A DNA stretch of 64,000 nucleotides from CAYGVT01 sp964353355 (GTDB lineage: Archaea; Thermoplasmatota; DTKX01; GCA-020343715). The stretch covers positions 121,654 through 185,653 of the forward strand of contig CAYGVT010000134.1 in NCBI GenBank assembly GCA_964353355.1. The letters run 5' to 3'. Within the stretch, counting starts at the first letter, position 1. Every line of letters starts with the position of its first letter. A program made the translations under genes and the position numbers. A model generated the notes under the pieces. It worked only from the letters and a program-made list of their open reading frames with translations. It did no database searches and was not told the origin of the DNA. Below, piece by piece: positions 8,437-16,776 of the stretch.

Positions 8437-11400
8437 ATCGGGCGCTCTGCGGACATCATCGGGAAAGTCGCTATCGGCGTGATGCTGAGCCCGGACACCT
8501 GGCCCTTGCTCTGGATGACCGAGTCGTCGGTGAAGTTCATGCGCAGGTAGCCGTCGACGAACCAGTTGATGGAGATATACACCAGCAGGTTGTAGGGCGT
8601 GCGCGGCTTGACCGCGAATAGCGGAGAGGCCAGGAACGAGGCCTTGCCGTCCGAGTCCAGCCACATCTGGTCGATCCAGTCGTCGCCGGCGTTGTAGAGG
8701 CTGTTGTTGTTGAGGTCACCGATGAGCGTGATCCTTATCCCGGTCCAGTCGGGTTCGAAGGCGGTCACGTTGTCCATGTAGACGACGATGCGGTTGACGT
8801 CGATGGATTCGCCCTCGGCCCAGAACGTCAGCTTCATGAACGCGTAGCTGGAGCCGTCATGCACGTGCGAGGGGCTCAGGTCCTCGGGCGTGATGGTCAG
8901 CGTGCCGCGGTCCGAGATGAACACCGTCGGCGTCGTCATGACCAGAGGCGGATTGCGAGCGGCGTTGAGGCACTGGTTCGGGTAGGCGTTGGCGTTGTTC
9001 GGCGCCGCCGTGAGCGTGCCCATATCGCCGGCCGCGCTCACCGAGCACCCGAGCGTCCAGCCCGCCGTGCCCAGTCCCAGGGAGAACACGATGATGACGT
9101 TGAAGTCCGTGCCTGGCACGACCCAGAAGTTGGGGTTGAACGTGATCGCGTTGAGGACGAATGCCCCGGCCTGCGCAGGGGCCAGGTCGACGTCGTCCGC
9201 GTTGAGCTTGTTGACGGTGTTGTTGAGCGGGTCGCCGTAGAGACGCACCGTCACCAGGTTGCCGGCGACGATGCCGAGCTTCCGGACGATGATCTGGGTC
9301 ACCTGCACGGCCTGGCCCTCGCTCTTGAAGGTGAGCTTCATCACGGGGACGTTCTGGGAGGAGTCGACGAGGGGCGAGGGGATGTACGAGGTGCGGTAGA
9401 CGTACAGCTGGCCGTTGATGGTCCTCGTGCTCGAGGCGAGCGGGAAGTTGTCCTCAGGGCCGTTGTACGAGGTCACGGTGATGCTCGCCAAGGTGACCTG
9501 TCCCTCGCACGGCACCTTGCCCGCGTTGTCCACCGTCAAACCCAAGGTGAGGCCCTCGGTCCCGTGGTCGAGGCTGATGTAGAGGTCGACGTAGACGTAG
9601 CCGTAGAAGTTGGTGTCCATGTTGACGGTGAACATCGGGATGGTCGTGGGCGTGTTCTCGAACCGGGCCCACCTGCCCACGCCGAAGGTCTTGGTCTGGC
9701 TCCATGCGATGACGTTCGGGTAGGAGCCGGCAACGACCATCCTGACGCCGGTGACCCTGTCGTACGGGATTGTGCCCTGGAGCGTCACGTTGAGCGAGTA
9801 GAATCGGATGGGCTCACCGAAGCACCGGAACAGCATGCGCTTCATGAACTGGTTGACCCCGCCCGCACGCACGGGCAGCGCGGTCGCGGTGCCGTCGAAG
9901 TCGTGCTTGCACTCGCCCTTCGATTGGAGCGTCTTGATGGTCGGGGGATTGGGGATGGGCACTCCCAAGGGGGACTGCGGGTTGAGGAAGTCCAGGGATA
10001 TCTCCGTCTTCGCCCACACCTCGTCGACGCCGTCGAGCTGCACCCCGATGGTGTTGCCAGAGGTGCCGAGGATGTTGAAGTAGACGTAGATGTCGTAGCT
10101 GGCCCAGGCCTTGTCCACGAGCCATCCGAGGCCGCCGGCCGCGAACTCGCACCTGCCGGTGCCAAGGTCGAAGGGGGTATCGCCCGTGAGGAAGGCGCTA
10201 AACTGGTCCTTGAGGTAGACCGTGACCTGGTCCCTGCCGACGGTGCCAAGGAGCGTGATGTTGAGGTTCTTGATGTAGACGCTCTCGCCGGTGGACTGGA
10301 ACGTGAGCTTAATCATCTTCACGTCGTCGGTGCCGGTCAGGATGACCGCTGGCTGCTCGTTGTAGCCCCAGATCTTGAACACACCCTTCACGGTCCTGAT
10401 GGAGCTGTCGATGGGGAACACGCCGATGGGCGGGATGCTGATGGGCGTGGACACGCCTATCGCGTTGACGGCAGCCTGTGACTCGATGCGGACGCCCACC
10501 GACTTGCCCTCGGTGCCGCCGCCGATGTTGAGGACGACCCACGCGTAGGTCGGCGTCTCCTGGATGGCGGTGAACAGAGGGATGGCGATGAAGTCCTTCG
10601 TGCCGCCCAAGAACACCCCGAAGCCGGGCAGGTCGTAGTCGGTGCCTATGTCGAGCACCCCGTTGCCGTTCTTGTCCCAGTAGCAGTGGACCGTGCAGCT
10701 TGCGTCCGCGATGGTCCCGAGCTTGGTGACGCGTATCTTCGTGACGTGGATGGACTCGCCAATCGAGATGAACTTGAGCCTGAGGAAGATCTTGTTGATG
10801 TCGCCGGACTTGAGCAGCGGTGGCGCCTCGTCGAAGCCCTCGAGGTTGAGGATGCTGCTGGACGTAGAGATCGTGACCTTCACCTTGGCCGTCGCGGTCC
10901 TGGCCGTGTCGTCCGTGGCCGTGATGGTCACGATGTAGTTGCCCGGCATCACGGTGTTCCTCACCTTGAGGAGGCCGGACAGGTACACGCCGTCGCCCTT
11001 CGTGTCGGACATGGCCGTCGAGCCGGCCCCCAGGGCCGTGATGGAGAACGTGCCATCGCCGTTGTTGATCGAGGTGACCTGGGCCGTCACGGAGCCGGTG
11101 AGGGGGAGGTTGCCGTCGAGGTCCTTGCACACCGCGTAGATGCGGAACGTGGTGAAGTCGTTGTTGGGGATGATGTCGCTGCCGGAGGTCGTGTCGACCC
11201 AGGCGTAGGCGACTATGGGGTCGTGGTTGCCGCCCGAGGCCACCCCGCGCTGGACGACGGTGTAGAAGAGCAGGTTGTTGTTGACCGTGTCCACGATGCG
11301 CACGTCCATCTTGGCCGAGGTGGGCACGCTGCCCGCGAACGCCTTGGTCCAGACGTCGCCGGGCTCCATCACCTTCTTACCGCCGAGCCCGCTCGATATC

Positions 11401-11675
11401 TCGTACCTGGTGGGCGCGTCGTTGATGGTGATGATCATGTAGACCGCGCCCTCCTTCAGGTCCTCGCCTCCGGTGTGCTGCAGGTAGAGCGTGGCGTCCA
11501 TGGCCGAGCTGCGCTCGAGCACGGGCACTATCTCCGCCTGGAGCGCCGAGTCGGGGCCGGGTATGGAGTATATGAACCCCAGCACGACGCCGAACAGCGC
11601 CACGGTGATCATGAGGATGAGGAGGTTGCCGACAATCTCGGACACAGCATCGGACGTTGGTCTAACAACACGCAT
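8430..11675 (-). CDS. Large archaeal type IV prepilin-like protein with repeats
   Basis: 1081 residues. The first ~40 residues match the archaeal prepilin signature: a short basic start, then DAVSEIVGNLLILMITVALF, with a conserved EI before the helix. The rest is extracellular beta sheet. Five modules share a strand pattern ending in GT: KIFLRLKFISIGESIHV, VKMIKLTFQSTGESVYI, QFMKRMLFRCFGEPIRF, VPVMKLTFKSEGQAVQV and AFMKLTFWAEGESIDV. Typical pilins are 120-300 residues, so this is far larger and may be a fibre or adhesin anchored by a pilin helix. It is the first gene of the cluster, 7 bp overlapping the next, with a TATA box ~60 bp upstream. Confidence 0.8.
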   Translation of the reverse strand: MRVVRPTSDAVSEIVGNLLILMITVALFGVVLGFIYSIPGPDSALQAEIVPVLERSSAMDATLYLQHTGGEDLKEGAVYMIITINDAPTRYEISSGLGGKKVMEPGDVWTKAFAGSVPTSAKMDVRIVDTVNNNLLFYTVVQRGVASGGNHDPIVAYAWVDTTSGSDIIPNNDFTTFRIYAVCKDLDGNLPLTGSVTAQVTSINNGDGTFSITALGAGSTAMSDTKGDGVYLSGLLKVRNTVMPGNYIVTITATDDTARTATAKVKVTISTSSSILNLEGFDEAPPLLKSGDINKIFLRLKFISIGESIHVTKIRVTKLGTIADASCTVHCYWDKNGNGVLDIGTDYDLPGFGVFLGGTKDFIAIPLFTAIQETPTYAWVVLNIGGGTEGKSVGVRIESQAAVNAIGVSTPISIPPIGVFPIDSSIRTVKGVFKIWGYNEQPAVILTGTDDVKMIKLTFQSTGESVYIKNLNITLLGTVGRDQVTVYLKDQFSAFLTGDTPFDLGTGRCEFAAGGLGWLVDKAWASYDIYVYFNILGTSGNTIGVQLDGVDEVWAKTEISLDFLNPQSPLGVPIPNPPTIKTLQSKGECKHDFDGTATALPVRAGGVNQFMKRMLFRCFGEPIRFYSLNVTLQGTIPYDRVTGVRMVVAGSYPNVIAWSQTKTFGVGRWARFENTPTTIPMFTVNMDTNFYGYVYVDLYISLDHGTEGLTLGLTVDNAGKVPCEGQVTLASITVTSYNGPEDNFPLASSTRTINGQLYVYRTSYIPSPLVDSSQNVPVMKLTFKSEGQAVQVTQIIVRKLGIVAGNLVTVRLYGDPLNNTVNKLNADDVDLAPAQAGAFVLNAITFNPNFWVVPGTDFNVIIVFSLGLGTAGWTLGCSVSAAGDMGTLTAAPNNANAYPNQCLNAARNPPLVMTTPTVFISDRGTLTITPEDLSPSHVHDGSSYAFMKLTFWAEGESIDVNRIVVYMDNVTAFEPDWTGIRITLIGDLNNNSLYNAGDDWIDQMWLDSDGKASFLASPLFAVKPRTPYNLLVYISINWFVDGYLRMNFTDDSVIQSKGQVSGLSITPIATFPMMSAERPIW

Positions 11676-11948
11676 GGAGCTCCCTCGACTACCCTGGCCT
11701 CAAGGTGGCCTTTGGTAGCCAAGGTGCGTATTTATAATTTGCCACGCGTTTCTCAAAGGTGGGACAGAAACGTGCCGATAATTTCAGATATCAAGAATAA
11801 TCAATCGGGAAACGTATCACGAATTGGAAATAATCCCCATACACCCATATGTCGCCCATATGGGGCCTCCCGGGGGGCCTGGCAGCGGTGCTGGACATGG
11901 AAGGGAGGGGTCCTCCGGTCCTGGAAGGGCATCGCGGGTGGCCAGGTC
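11676..11948. other. AT-rich intergenic region upstream of the pilin cluster
   Basis: The 273 bp between sepF and the pilin cluster are markedly AT-richer than their surroundings. They hold the cluster's TATA box and two cccatatg motifs (near 11846 and 11857), the second within the palindrome cccatatggg. I see no gene. Confidence 0.5.
11729..11741 (-). promoter_or_regulatory. TATA box of the pilin cluster
   Basis: On the minus strand the sequence reads aaattataaatac. It lies about 55-65 bp before the ATG of the 1081-residue prepilin, giving a leader of roughly 30 nt. Confidence 0.55.
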
Positions 11949-12329
11949 TCACTCCCCGCCGCGCATGACCGTCCGGTTGATGGTCACGCCGTTCGGGGTC
12001 ACGGCCAGAAGGTTCCGGCCGACCCCGGCCACGTCGCCGCCCACGTCACGGGACACGCTCTTGAGCTCATTGGCGATGCGGCGCACGGCCGTGTCGTCGC
12101 CCGAGATGGAGGAGATGTCGACGAGCACGATGTTGCCCTTGTAGACCTCTTCCACCACGGGGGTCACGTCGTCGAAGGTCGACACCTCGGCCACGCGGAT
12201 CTGGACGCCGGCCGCCCCGCCCTCGAGCTCAAGGCCCTCGATGCTGATGTCACCGAGGTCGATGAACTTCTCGCTCTCTGGAACAGGCTGCGCCTCTGTC
12301 TTGAGCCGCTTGAGGAGACCCTTCTTCAT
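11949..12329 (-). CDS. sepF: Archaeal SepF, FtsZ membrane anchor
   Basis: 126 residues, the usual length. Archaeal SepF uses an N-terminal amphipathic helix to bind membrane and a C-terminal alpha/beta domain to bind FtsZ at the division site. Here the basic start (MKKGLLKRLK) fits the membrane helix, the FIDLGDI segment follows, and residues ~60-126 show the conserved core: IVLVDISSISGD, a helix (AVRRIANELKSV), GGDVAGVGRNLLAVTPNGV. The start has gggaggg upstream and lies ~45 bp downstream of a TATA box shared with serS. No ftsZ lies in the window. Confidence 0.9.
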   Translation of the reverse strand: MKKGLLKRLKTEAQPVPESEKFIDLGDISIEGLELEGGAAGVQIRVAEVSTFDDVTPVVEEVYKGNIVLVDISSISGDDTAVRRIANELKSVSRDVGGDVAGVGRNLLAVTPNGVTINRTVMRGGE

Positions 12330-12370
12330 GGCCTACCCTCCCAGGGTGGACACCCCATAATCGGTTACGT

Positions 12371-12381
12371 GGTTATAAAGC
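12371..12381. promoter_or_regulatory. Near-symmetrical TATA box shared by sepF and serS
   Basis: The block ggttataaagc reads as a TATA element on both strands. Leftward, transcription would start near 12345, 16 nt before sepF. Rightward, it would start near 12405, which makes the in-frame ATG at 12385 too early and supports ATG 12451 for serS. Confidence 0.55.
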
Positions 12382-12450
12382 TTGATGGTACCCAGCGGGC
12401 GCGGCGCGCGCGTCGCAGGCCCTCGGGCGGAGCTTGCGGAGATTTCATAT

Positions 12451-14052
12451 ATGGGCCGTCCAATCGGGACGCTGGAGGCATCCGACGTGAGGTTCGAGCT
12501 CGAGGGCGCGATAGTGTTCAGCGCCGACCTGGCGAGGGCCGGGGACGACATCGCCAAGGCCCTGCAACAGCTCGAGCGCACCGCGCTGCAGCGGGGCGTG
12601 CCCGCGGGGGAGACGGCCCCCCGCGTCTCGCACCACAGCATCGAGGGCAGCGAGCTCCATCTCACCATCGAGTCGGGCCGGTACGTCCGCGCGCACGAGG
12701 CGCTGCTGCGCCTCCGCAAGGAGCTCTCCGCCTCGCTCGGAAAGGCGCACAGGCTGGGCGCGAGGGACGTCCGCATCGACAGGTACGTAATAACCTTCGA
12801 CCTCGACCAGGAGCCGACCGGCCCCGTCAAGGTCCCCATCGCGCACTCGGTCGCGTTCGAGGGCAGGACGGCCCGCATGGAGCTGCGCGACGTGCCGGAG
12901 GACCACCTCACGCGCAACTACGTCGACCGGCTCGTCGCCCTCGTGCGCGAGAAGGTCGCGGCCCAGCGATATGCGGGCAAATCCGAGTTCTGGGACCTCA
13001 TCTGGGCCTCGCCCCAGAAGGCGCACGCGTTCGACAAGGACCCGACCGAGGAGATGAGCGCGAGGGGCTGGGTCGTGCAGGGCCCCGGCAAGGGCCGGTG
13101 GTTCCACCGCCCGCAGTCGGCCGCCATCCTCGGCGCGATGGAACGCATCGCCGTCGAGGAGGTGCTGCGCCCGCTCGGCTTCCAGGAGGTCGTGAGCGTC
13201 ACCCTCGTGCCCTTCGAGACGTGGCTCAAGACGGGCCACCTCCAGGGCGTCGCCAACGAGATCTACTACGTGGTCACGCCCGCCACGCGCGATGAGGCCG
13301 CGTGGCAGGACCTCAAGGACCACGTGAAGGTCACCAAGCAGGTCCCGCAGGACGAGCTCATGCGCCTGCTCGACCCCCCGCGCTCGGGCCTCACCTACGC
13401 GCAGTGCCCCAACATCTACTGGTCGTTCCAGGGCAGGACCATCGCCGAGGGCGACCTGCCCGCGAGGGTCTTCGACCGCACGGCCGTGTCGTTCCGCAAC
13501 GAGAGCGGCGGCCGCCACGGCATCGAGCGCGTGGACGAGTTCCACCGCATCGAGCCCGTCTACATCGGCACGCCCGAGCAGCTGGGCGAGCTCCGCGAGG
13601 GGCTCATCGGGCGCTACAGGCACGTCTTCGACGAGGTCCTCGACCTCGAGTGGCGCATGGCCTGGGTGTCGCCGTTCTACCTGCAGCAGGCCGGCAGGGG
13701 CTGCGGCGAGCGCGCACCGGGCGGCGAGGCGGGCAAGGCGCGCGGCGCGGGCTCGGTCGACCCCCGGGCGCAGGGCACCATCGACTTCGAGGCCTATCTC
13801 CCGTACAGGGGGCCGCGGGACGGCTCGGAGTGGCTCGAGTTCCAGAACCTCTCGGTGCTGGGCGACCACTACACGGACGCGTTCAACATCAAGTCCCAGA
13901 AGGGCACCGAGCTGTGGTCGGGCTGCACCGGCATCGGGCTCGAGCGCTGGGCGGCCGTGTTCCTGGCCCAGCACGGCCTGGAACCCGGGGACTGGCCCGC
14001 AGGCTTCAGACGGTACCTGCCGGAGCTGCCCAAGGGCTTCACCTTCATGTGA
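12451..14052 (+). CDS. serS: Seryl-tRNA synthetase, type 2 (zinc-dependent, methanogen type)
   Basis: 533 residues. The enzyme charges tRNA-Ser with serine. The rare archaeal type differs from the common SerRS in its N-terminal domain and in a zinc ion that recognises serine. The characterised enzyme holds zinc through Cys, Glu and Cys; here they correspond to Cys319 (QCPNIYW), a Glu in the ERVDEFHRIEP segment, and Cys492 (SGCTGIGLERW). That last segment is also class II motif 3 with its arginine. Motif 2-like FRNESGG is present. An insertion rich in Gly/Ala (GERAPGGEAGKARGAGS) precedes the C-terminal third. The start is set by ggag 10 bp upstream. Type 2 SerRS is best known from methanogens, so its presence here is a taxonomic clue. 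Confidence 0.93.
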   Translation: MGRPIGTLEASDVRFELEGAIVFSADLARAGDDIAKALQQLERTALQRGVPAGETAPRVSHHSIEGSELHLTIESGRYVRAHEALLRLRKELSASLGKAHRLGARDVRIDRYVITFDLDQEPTGPVKVPIAHSVAFEGRTARMELRDVPEDHLTRNYVDRLVALVREKVAAQRYAGKSEFWDLIWASPQKAHAFDKDPTEEMSARGWVVQGPGKGRWFHRPQSAAILGAMERIAVEEVLRPLGFQEVVSVTLVPFETWLKTGHLQGVANEIYYVVTPATRDEAAWQDLKDHVKVTKQVPQDELMRLLDPPRSGLTYAQCPNIYWSFQGRTIAEGDLPARVFDRTAVSFRNESGGRHGIERVDEFHRIEPVYIGTPEQLGELREGLIGRYRHVFDEVLDLEWRMAWVSPFYLQQAGRGCGERAPGGEAGKARGAGSVDPRAQGTIDFEAYLPYRGPRDGSEWLEFQNLSVLGDHYTDAFNIKSQKGTELWSGCTGIGLERWAAVFLAQHGLEPGDWPAGFRRYLPELPKGFTFM

Positions 14053-14090
14053 GGGCGGGCGCGCTCTGGTGGTCCGCGGCCTTGGCGCGC

Positions 14091-14100
14091 AAAGCTTAAG
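14091..14100 (+). promoter_or_regulatory. Probable TATA box of the eS1 gene
   Basis: The block aaagcttaag lies about 45-54 bp before the GTG start of the eS1 gene, giving an expected leader near 25 nt that contains a ggatggtgg ribosome site. Confidence 0.5.
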
Positions 14101-14144
14101 AAGGGGTCGCCCGTTATCGGTCCACCCGAATGGATGGTGGCTGA

Positions 14145-15149
14145 GTGGCCGAGAAGAAGCCAGCACGTGTCGATGCCCGCAAGGTGAAGGACCGCTGGAA
14201 GGCGAAGTCGTGGTTCAACGTCTACGCGCCCGACTACTTCGGGCAGGGCGTGATAGGCGAGACGCTGTGCGATGAGCCGGCCAAGCTCGAGGGCCGCATC
14301 ACGCAGATAACGCTGCAGGACATCACTGGCGATTTCTCCCAGATGCACGTGAAGCTCATGTTCAAGGTGGACCGCATCGTCGGCAACGACGCGCACACGA
14401 GGTTCATCGGCCACGACCTCACGTCGGACTACGTCCGCCGGCTCACGCGCAGGAAGCACTCGAAGATGGACGGCGTGTACGACGTCACCACCCTCGACGG
14501 ATGGCGCGTCCGCGTCAAGCCCATGGCCATCACCGAGCGGCGCATCAAGACGTCGCAGCAGGAGGCCATCCGCCAGGCCATGCAGGCGACCATCACCGAG
14601 TTCGGCAGCAAGTCGACGCTCCCCGAGCTCATCAAGGCCATGATCTCCGGTGAGATGTCGAAGGGCATCTTCCGCCGGTGCAAGCCCGTCTACCCCATCA
14701 AGCGCATCGAGATACGCAAGAGCGAGGTGACCACGAGGGACTTCGTCCCCACGGAGCCGCTGCCCGCGTCGTCGGCGAACATCTTCGCGCCGCCCGCCCC
14801 GCCTGAGGGCGCGCCGGCCGAGGCAGCCCCCGCCGTCGTGGAGGCAGCGCCCGCCCCAGCGGCCGAGGCCCCCGCCCCGGCGGCCGAGGCCCCCGCCCCG
14901 GCCCCCGAGGCGCCCGCAGCCGCAGTGTCCGAGGAGGAGTCCGAGGTCGACCCCGACACCGTAAAGGCCATCCTGGCCGCGTTCGAGGCCCTCCCTGTCA
15001 TCGGCAGCGTCAGGGCCCAGGCGCTGTTCGAGGCAGGCCTCCGGTCCGTCGACGAGCTGCGCGCGATGTCCGTCGAGGCCCTCTCAAAGGTCGAGGGCTT
15101 CGACGAGGCGCTCGCGAAGAAGGTCCTCGAGTCCTTCCAAAAGGAATGA
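14145..15149 (+). CDS. rps3ae: Small-subunit ribosomal protein eS1 (S3Ae) with a helix-hairpin-helix tail
   Basis: 334 residues; the archaeal protein is usually ~200. Residues 1-204 are canonical eS1: KDRWKAKSWFNVYAP, GRITQITLQDITGDFSQMHVK, LRRRKHSKMDGV-type segment (TRRKHSKMDGVYDV), RRCKPVYPIKRIEIRKSEV. Residues ~205-272 form a Pro/Ala/Glu linker with near-repeats (PAAEAPA). Residues 273-334 form a helical domain with helix-hairpin-helix character (LPVIGSVRAQALFEAG, SVDELRAMSVEALSKVEGF), similar to domains that bind DNA or RNA backbone nonspecifically. The reading frame is continuous, so the fusion is real unless misassembled. GTG 14145 is used as start. Confidence 0.92.
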   Translation: MAEKKPARVDARKVKDRWKAKSWFNVYAPDYFGQGVIGETLCDEPAKLEGRITQITLQDITGDFSQMHVKLMFKVDRIVGNDAHTRFIGHDLTSDYVRRLTRRKHSKMDGVYDVTTLDGWRVRVKPMAITERRIKTSQQEAIRQAMQATITEFGSKSTLPELIKAMISGEMSKGIFRRCKPVYPIKRIEIRKSEVTTRDFVPTEPLPASSANIFAPPAPPEGAPAEAAPAVVEAAPAPAAEAPAPAAEAPAPAPEAPAAAVSEEESEVDPDTVKAILAAFEALPVIGSVRAQALFEAGLRSVDELRAMSVEALSKVEGFDEALAKKVLESFQKE

Positions 15150-15213
15150 GCGGCCCGGTGGCGCGACACGCGGATGCACACCCCTCAGCCTGGGCCCTGG
15201 AGGGACGGACACC

Positions 15214-16401
15214 TCACAGCAGCTTGCCCCAGGTGTGCTCGCAGTTCGCCGTGGTCCATCCGAGGTCCCCGAGCGTGGTGCGAGCGCCGTCCGCGACCAG
15301 CTCGAAGGCCCTCACCTCGGTCGGGTACTCGTTGTAGTAGAGTATGGACCGCAGGAGTCCCAGCCGCCGCCTCTGCTCGAACCGCCAGTAGGCGCGCGAG
15401 TAGGCCTCCAGCTCGAGCTTGATGGTGCCGTGCTCGTTCCTGCCATCGACGTGGAAGACGGGCAGGTCGCCCCCCGTGAACGTCTTGCGGATGCGCACGC
15501 GCTTGAACTTGTGCAGCCTCTGCGCCCCCTCGTCCCAGAACTGGAGGCTGCGGTTGAGGAAGATGCCATCGCGGTCGAGCCAGGTCCTGGGCCCGTCCTT
15601 GGTGCGGAGCGCGTCGAGGCCAACGTGGGGCATGAAGTAGTCCATGTAGTCCCCGCGCTCGGTGTGCATCACGCACCAGTACCAGGGCGCCGCGGGCGCG
15701 TTGACCCGCACCTTCTGGAAGTAGGCCGTGCTCCCGGCGGCGTCGTGCTCGACGCCGTCCATCAGGTAGCGACCGCCGACGCGAGTGCCGTAGATGCGCA
15801 TGATGTTGTACGACCAACGCCGCGTGTAGCGGTTGGCGCGGTAACGGTGCAGGCCCATGAAGGGCGTCCACGGCGTCATCTCGAGGTGGAAGGCCGTGCG
15901 CTTCTCGGGGATGGAGATGTCCAGGCGGTACCTTCCGGGGCTGCCCGCGAACCGGAGGTCATGGGGCGACATGGGGTCCAGCTCGCCCTCGGCCCCGGTG
16001 CGGCGGACCTCGAACTCATCGTGCTCGAGCAGGAGGGGCTCTTGCATGCGCGCCCCGTCGTACCACCAGGCGGCGGTCATGCCGTCGAACTCGAGCCTCC
16101 CCCCGTCGTCGCCCACCACGCGCGTGATGTCCTTGCGGGGGCGCCAGAGGTAGTCGTTGACCTTTATCCAGTCCGTGTCCTTGGTCGACCACAGTATCAT
16201 GAGCTGGCGCGTGCGCCCGGGGTTGGCCGGGTCCTTTAGGAAGAACAGCCACCACCACCACCACCACGTGAGCTTGTGGATGCGCCCCTCCAGGTCGAGG
16301 TCCCACATGGTGGCCTCGGCGGAGGGCCCGGCGACCTCCTTGGCGTCCGTCCTCAGACGCTCGTCGACGGCCCCCTGCTGGCCCCCCTCCGGCTGCGCCA
16401 T
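15214..16401 (-). CDS. Unassigned protein, possibly lipocalin-like (CrtC/AttH or related)
   Basis: 395 residues, rich in Trp, Tyr and Arg with a strand-like pattern throughout and no signal peptide or membrane segment. Two halves of similar beta character and a C-terminal NCEHTWGKLL recall the two-barrel lipocalin-like fold of hydroxyneurosporene synthase (CrtC/AttH), which hydrates carotenoids, but I see no decisive catalytic motif. A six-tryptophan run (residues 46-51) is written by a CCA/TGG trinucleotide repeat. A minus-strand TATA box 22-32 bp upstream implies a leaderless message. It converges with the eS1 gene. If CrtC-like it would act on isoprenoids; a geranylgeranyl-reductase-family gene exists elsewhere in the window, but linkage is not shown. 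Confidence 0.55.
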   Translation of the reverse strand: MAQPEGGQQGAVDERLRTDAKEVAGPSAEATMWDLDLEGRIHKLTWWWWWWLFFLKDPANPGRTRQLMILWSTKDTDWIKVNDYLWRPRKDITRVVGDDGGRLEFDGMTAAWWYDGARMQEPLLLEHDEFEVRRTGAEGELDPMSPHDLRFAGSPGRYRLDISIPEKRTAFHLEMTPWTPFMGLHRYRANRYTRRWSYNIMRIYGTRVGGRYLMDGVEHDAAGSTAYFQKVRVNAPAAPWYWCVMHTERGDYMDYFMPHVGLDALRTKDGPRTWLDRDGIFLNRSLQFWDEGAQRLHKFKRVRIRKTFTGGDLPVFHVDGRNEHGTIKLELEAYSRAYWRFEQRRRLGLLRSILYYNEYPTEVRAFELVADGARTTLGDLGWTTANCEHTWGKLL

Positions 16402-16776
16402 CGCCGCCGGATGGGCCCTGGGACTAATAAGCTTGATGCGAGCGCTGGCCCGGCGTGACGTCGGGCCATGCGGCCGGACCGTTCACCTTTTCCTGAACAA
16501 TCTGATGCACCTTATAAAGGACGGGCGACATCCTATGTCCCGGCAATGGAAATCGGGTGGCATGCGGAGGCGAATGAACTTCGATCCCTCCCATAGGGAT
16601 TGGAACGATCCCTCCGTTCCTCTTCCCCTCCCCCAATCGCCCCTCATGCCCCCCGTTTCCTTCTAATCCATTGCCGCCTGCAAGCGGGCAGGGCCATCGC
16701 CGTCCGGCCACCAGGCTGGGAGGCAAGGATTAAGGCCCTTCACGGCCATCCTCCCGGTGGTGGTCGCACGCCCAAG
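16402..16776. other. Intergenic region with divergent TATA elements and a long potential leader
   Basis: This 375-bp gap holds three signals. A minus TATA (aagcttatta on the minus strand, 16424-16433) serves the 395-residue protein. An inverted repeat GTTCA/TGAAC with an 8-bp spacer lies at 16481-16498. A strong plus TATA (cttataaagg, 16511-16520) lies ~255 bp before the ferredoxin gene. Between it and the gene are a 6-bp hairpin (atccct/agggat near 16582) and a weaker TATA-like ggattaagg near 16726. A 43-codon frame from ATG 16535 exists but starts too close to the TATA to be convincing. Confidence 0.5.
16511..16520 (+). promoter_or_regulatory. TATA box upstream of the ferredoxin-AOR pair
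   Basis: The sequence cttataaagg follows a GTTCA-N8-TGAAC inverted repeat by 12 bp. If it drives the redox pair, the 5' leader would be about 235 nt; otherwise it drives an unannotated small RNA. Confidence 0.45.

Noticed and set aside
15214..16401. Firm assignment as carotenoid hydratase CrtC
   Set aside because: Only general beta pattern and a weak C-terminal resemblance support it; no carotenoid gene is adjacent.
16535..16666. 43-codon frame after the TATA at 16511-16520
   Set aside because: Its ATG is only ~15 bp after the TATA box, earlier than transcription should begin, and the product is a Pro-rich unpatterned sequence.
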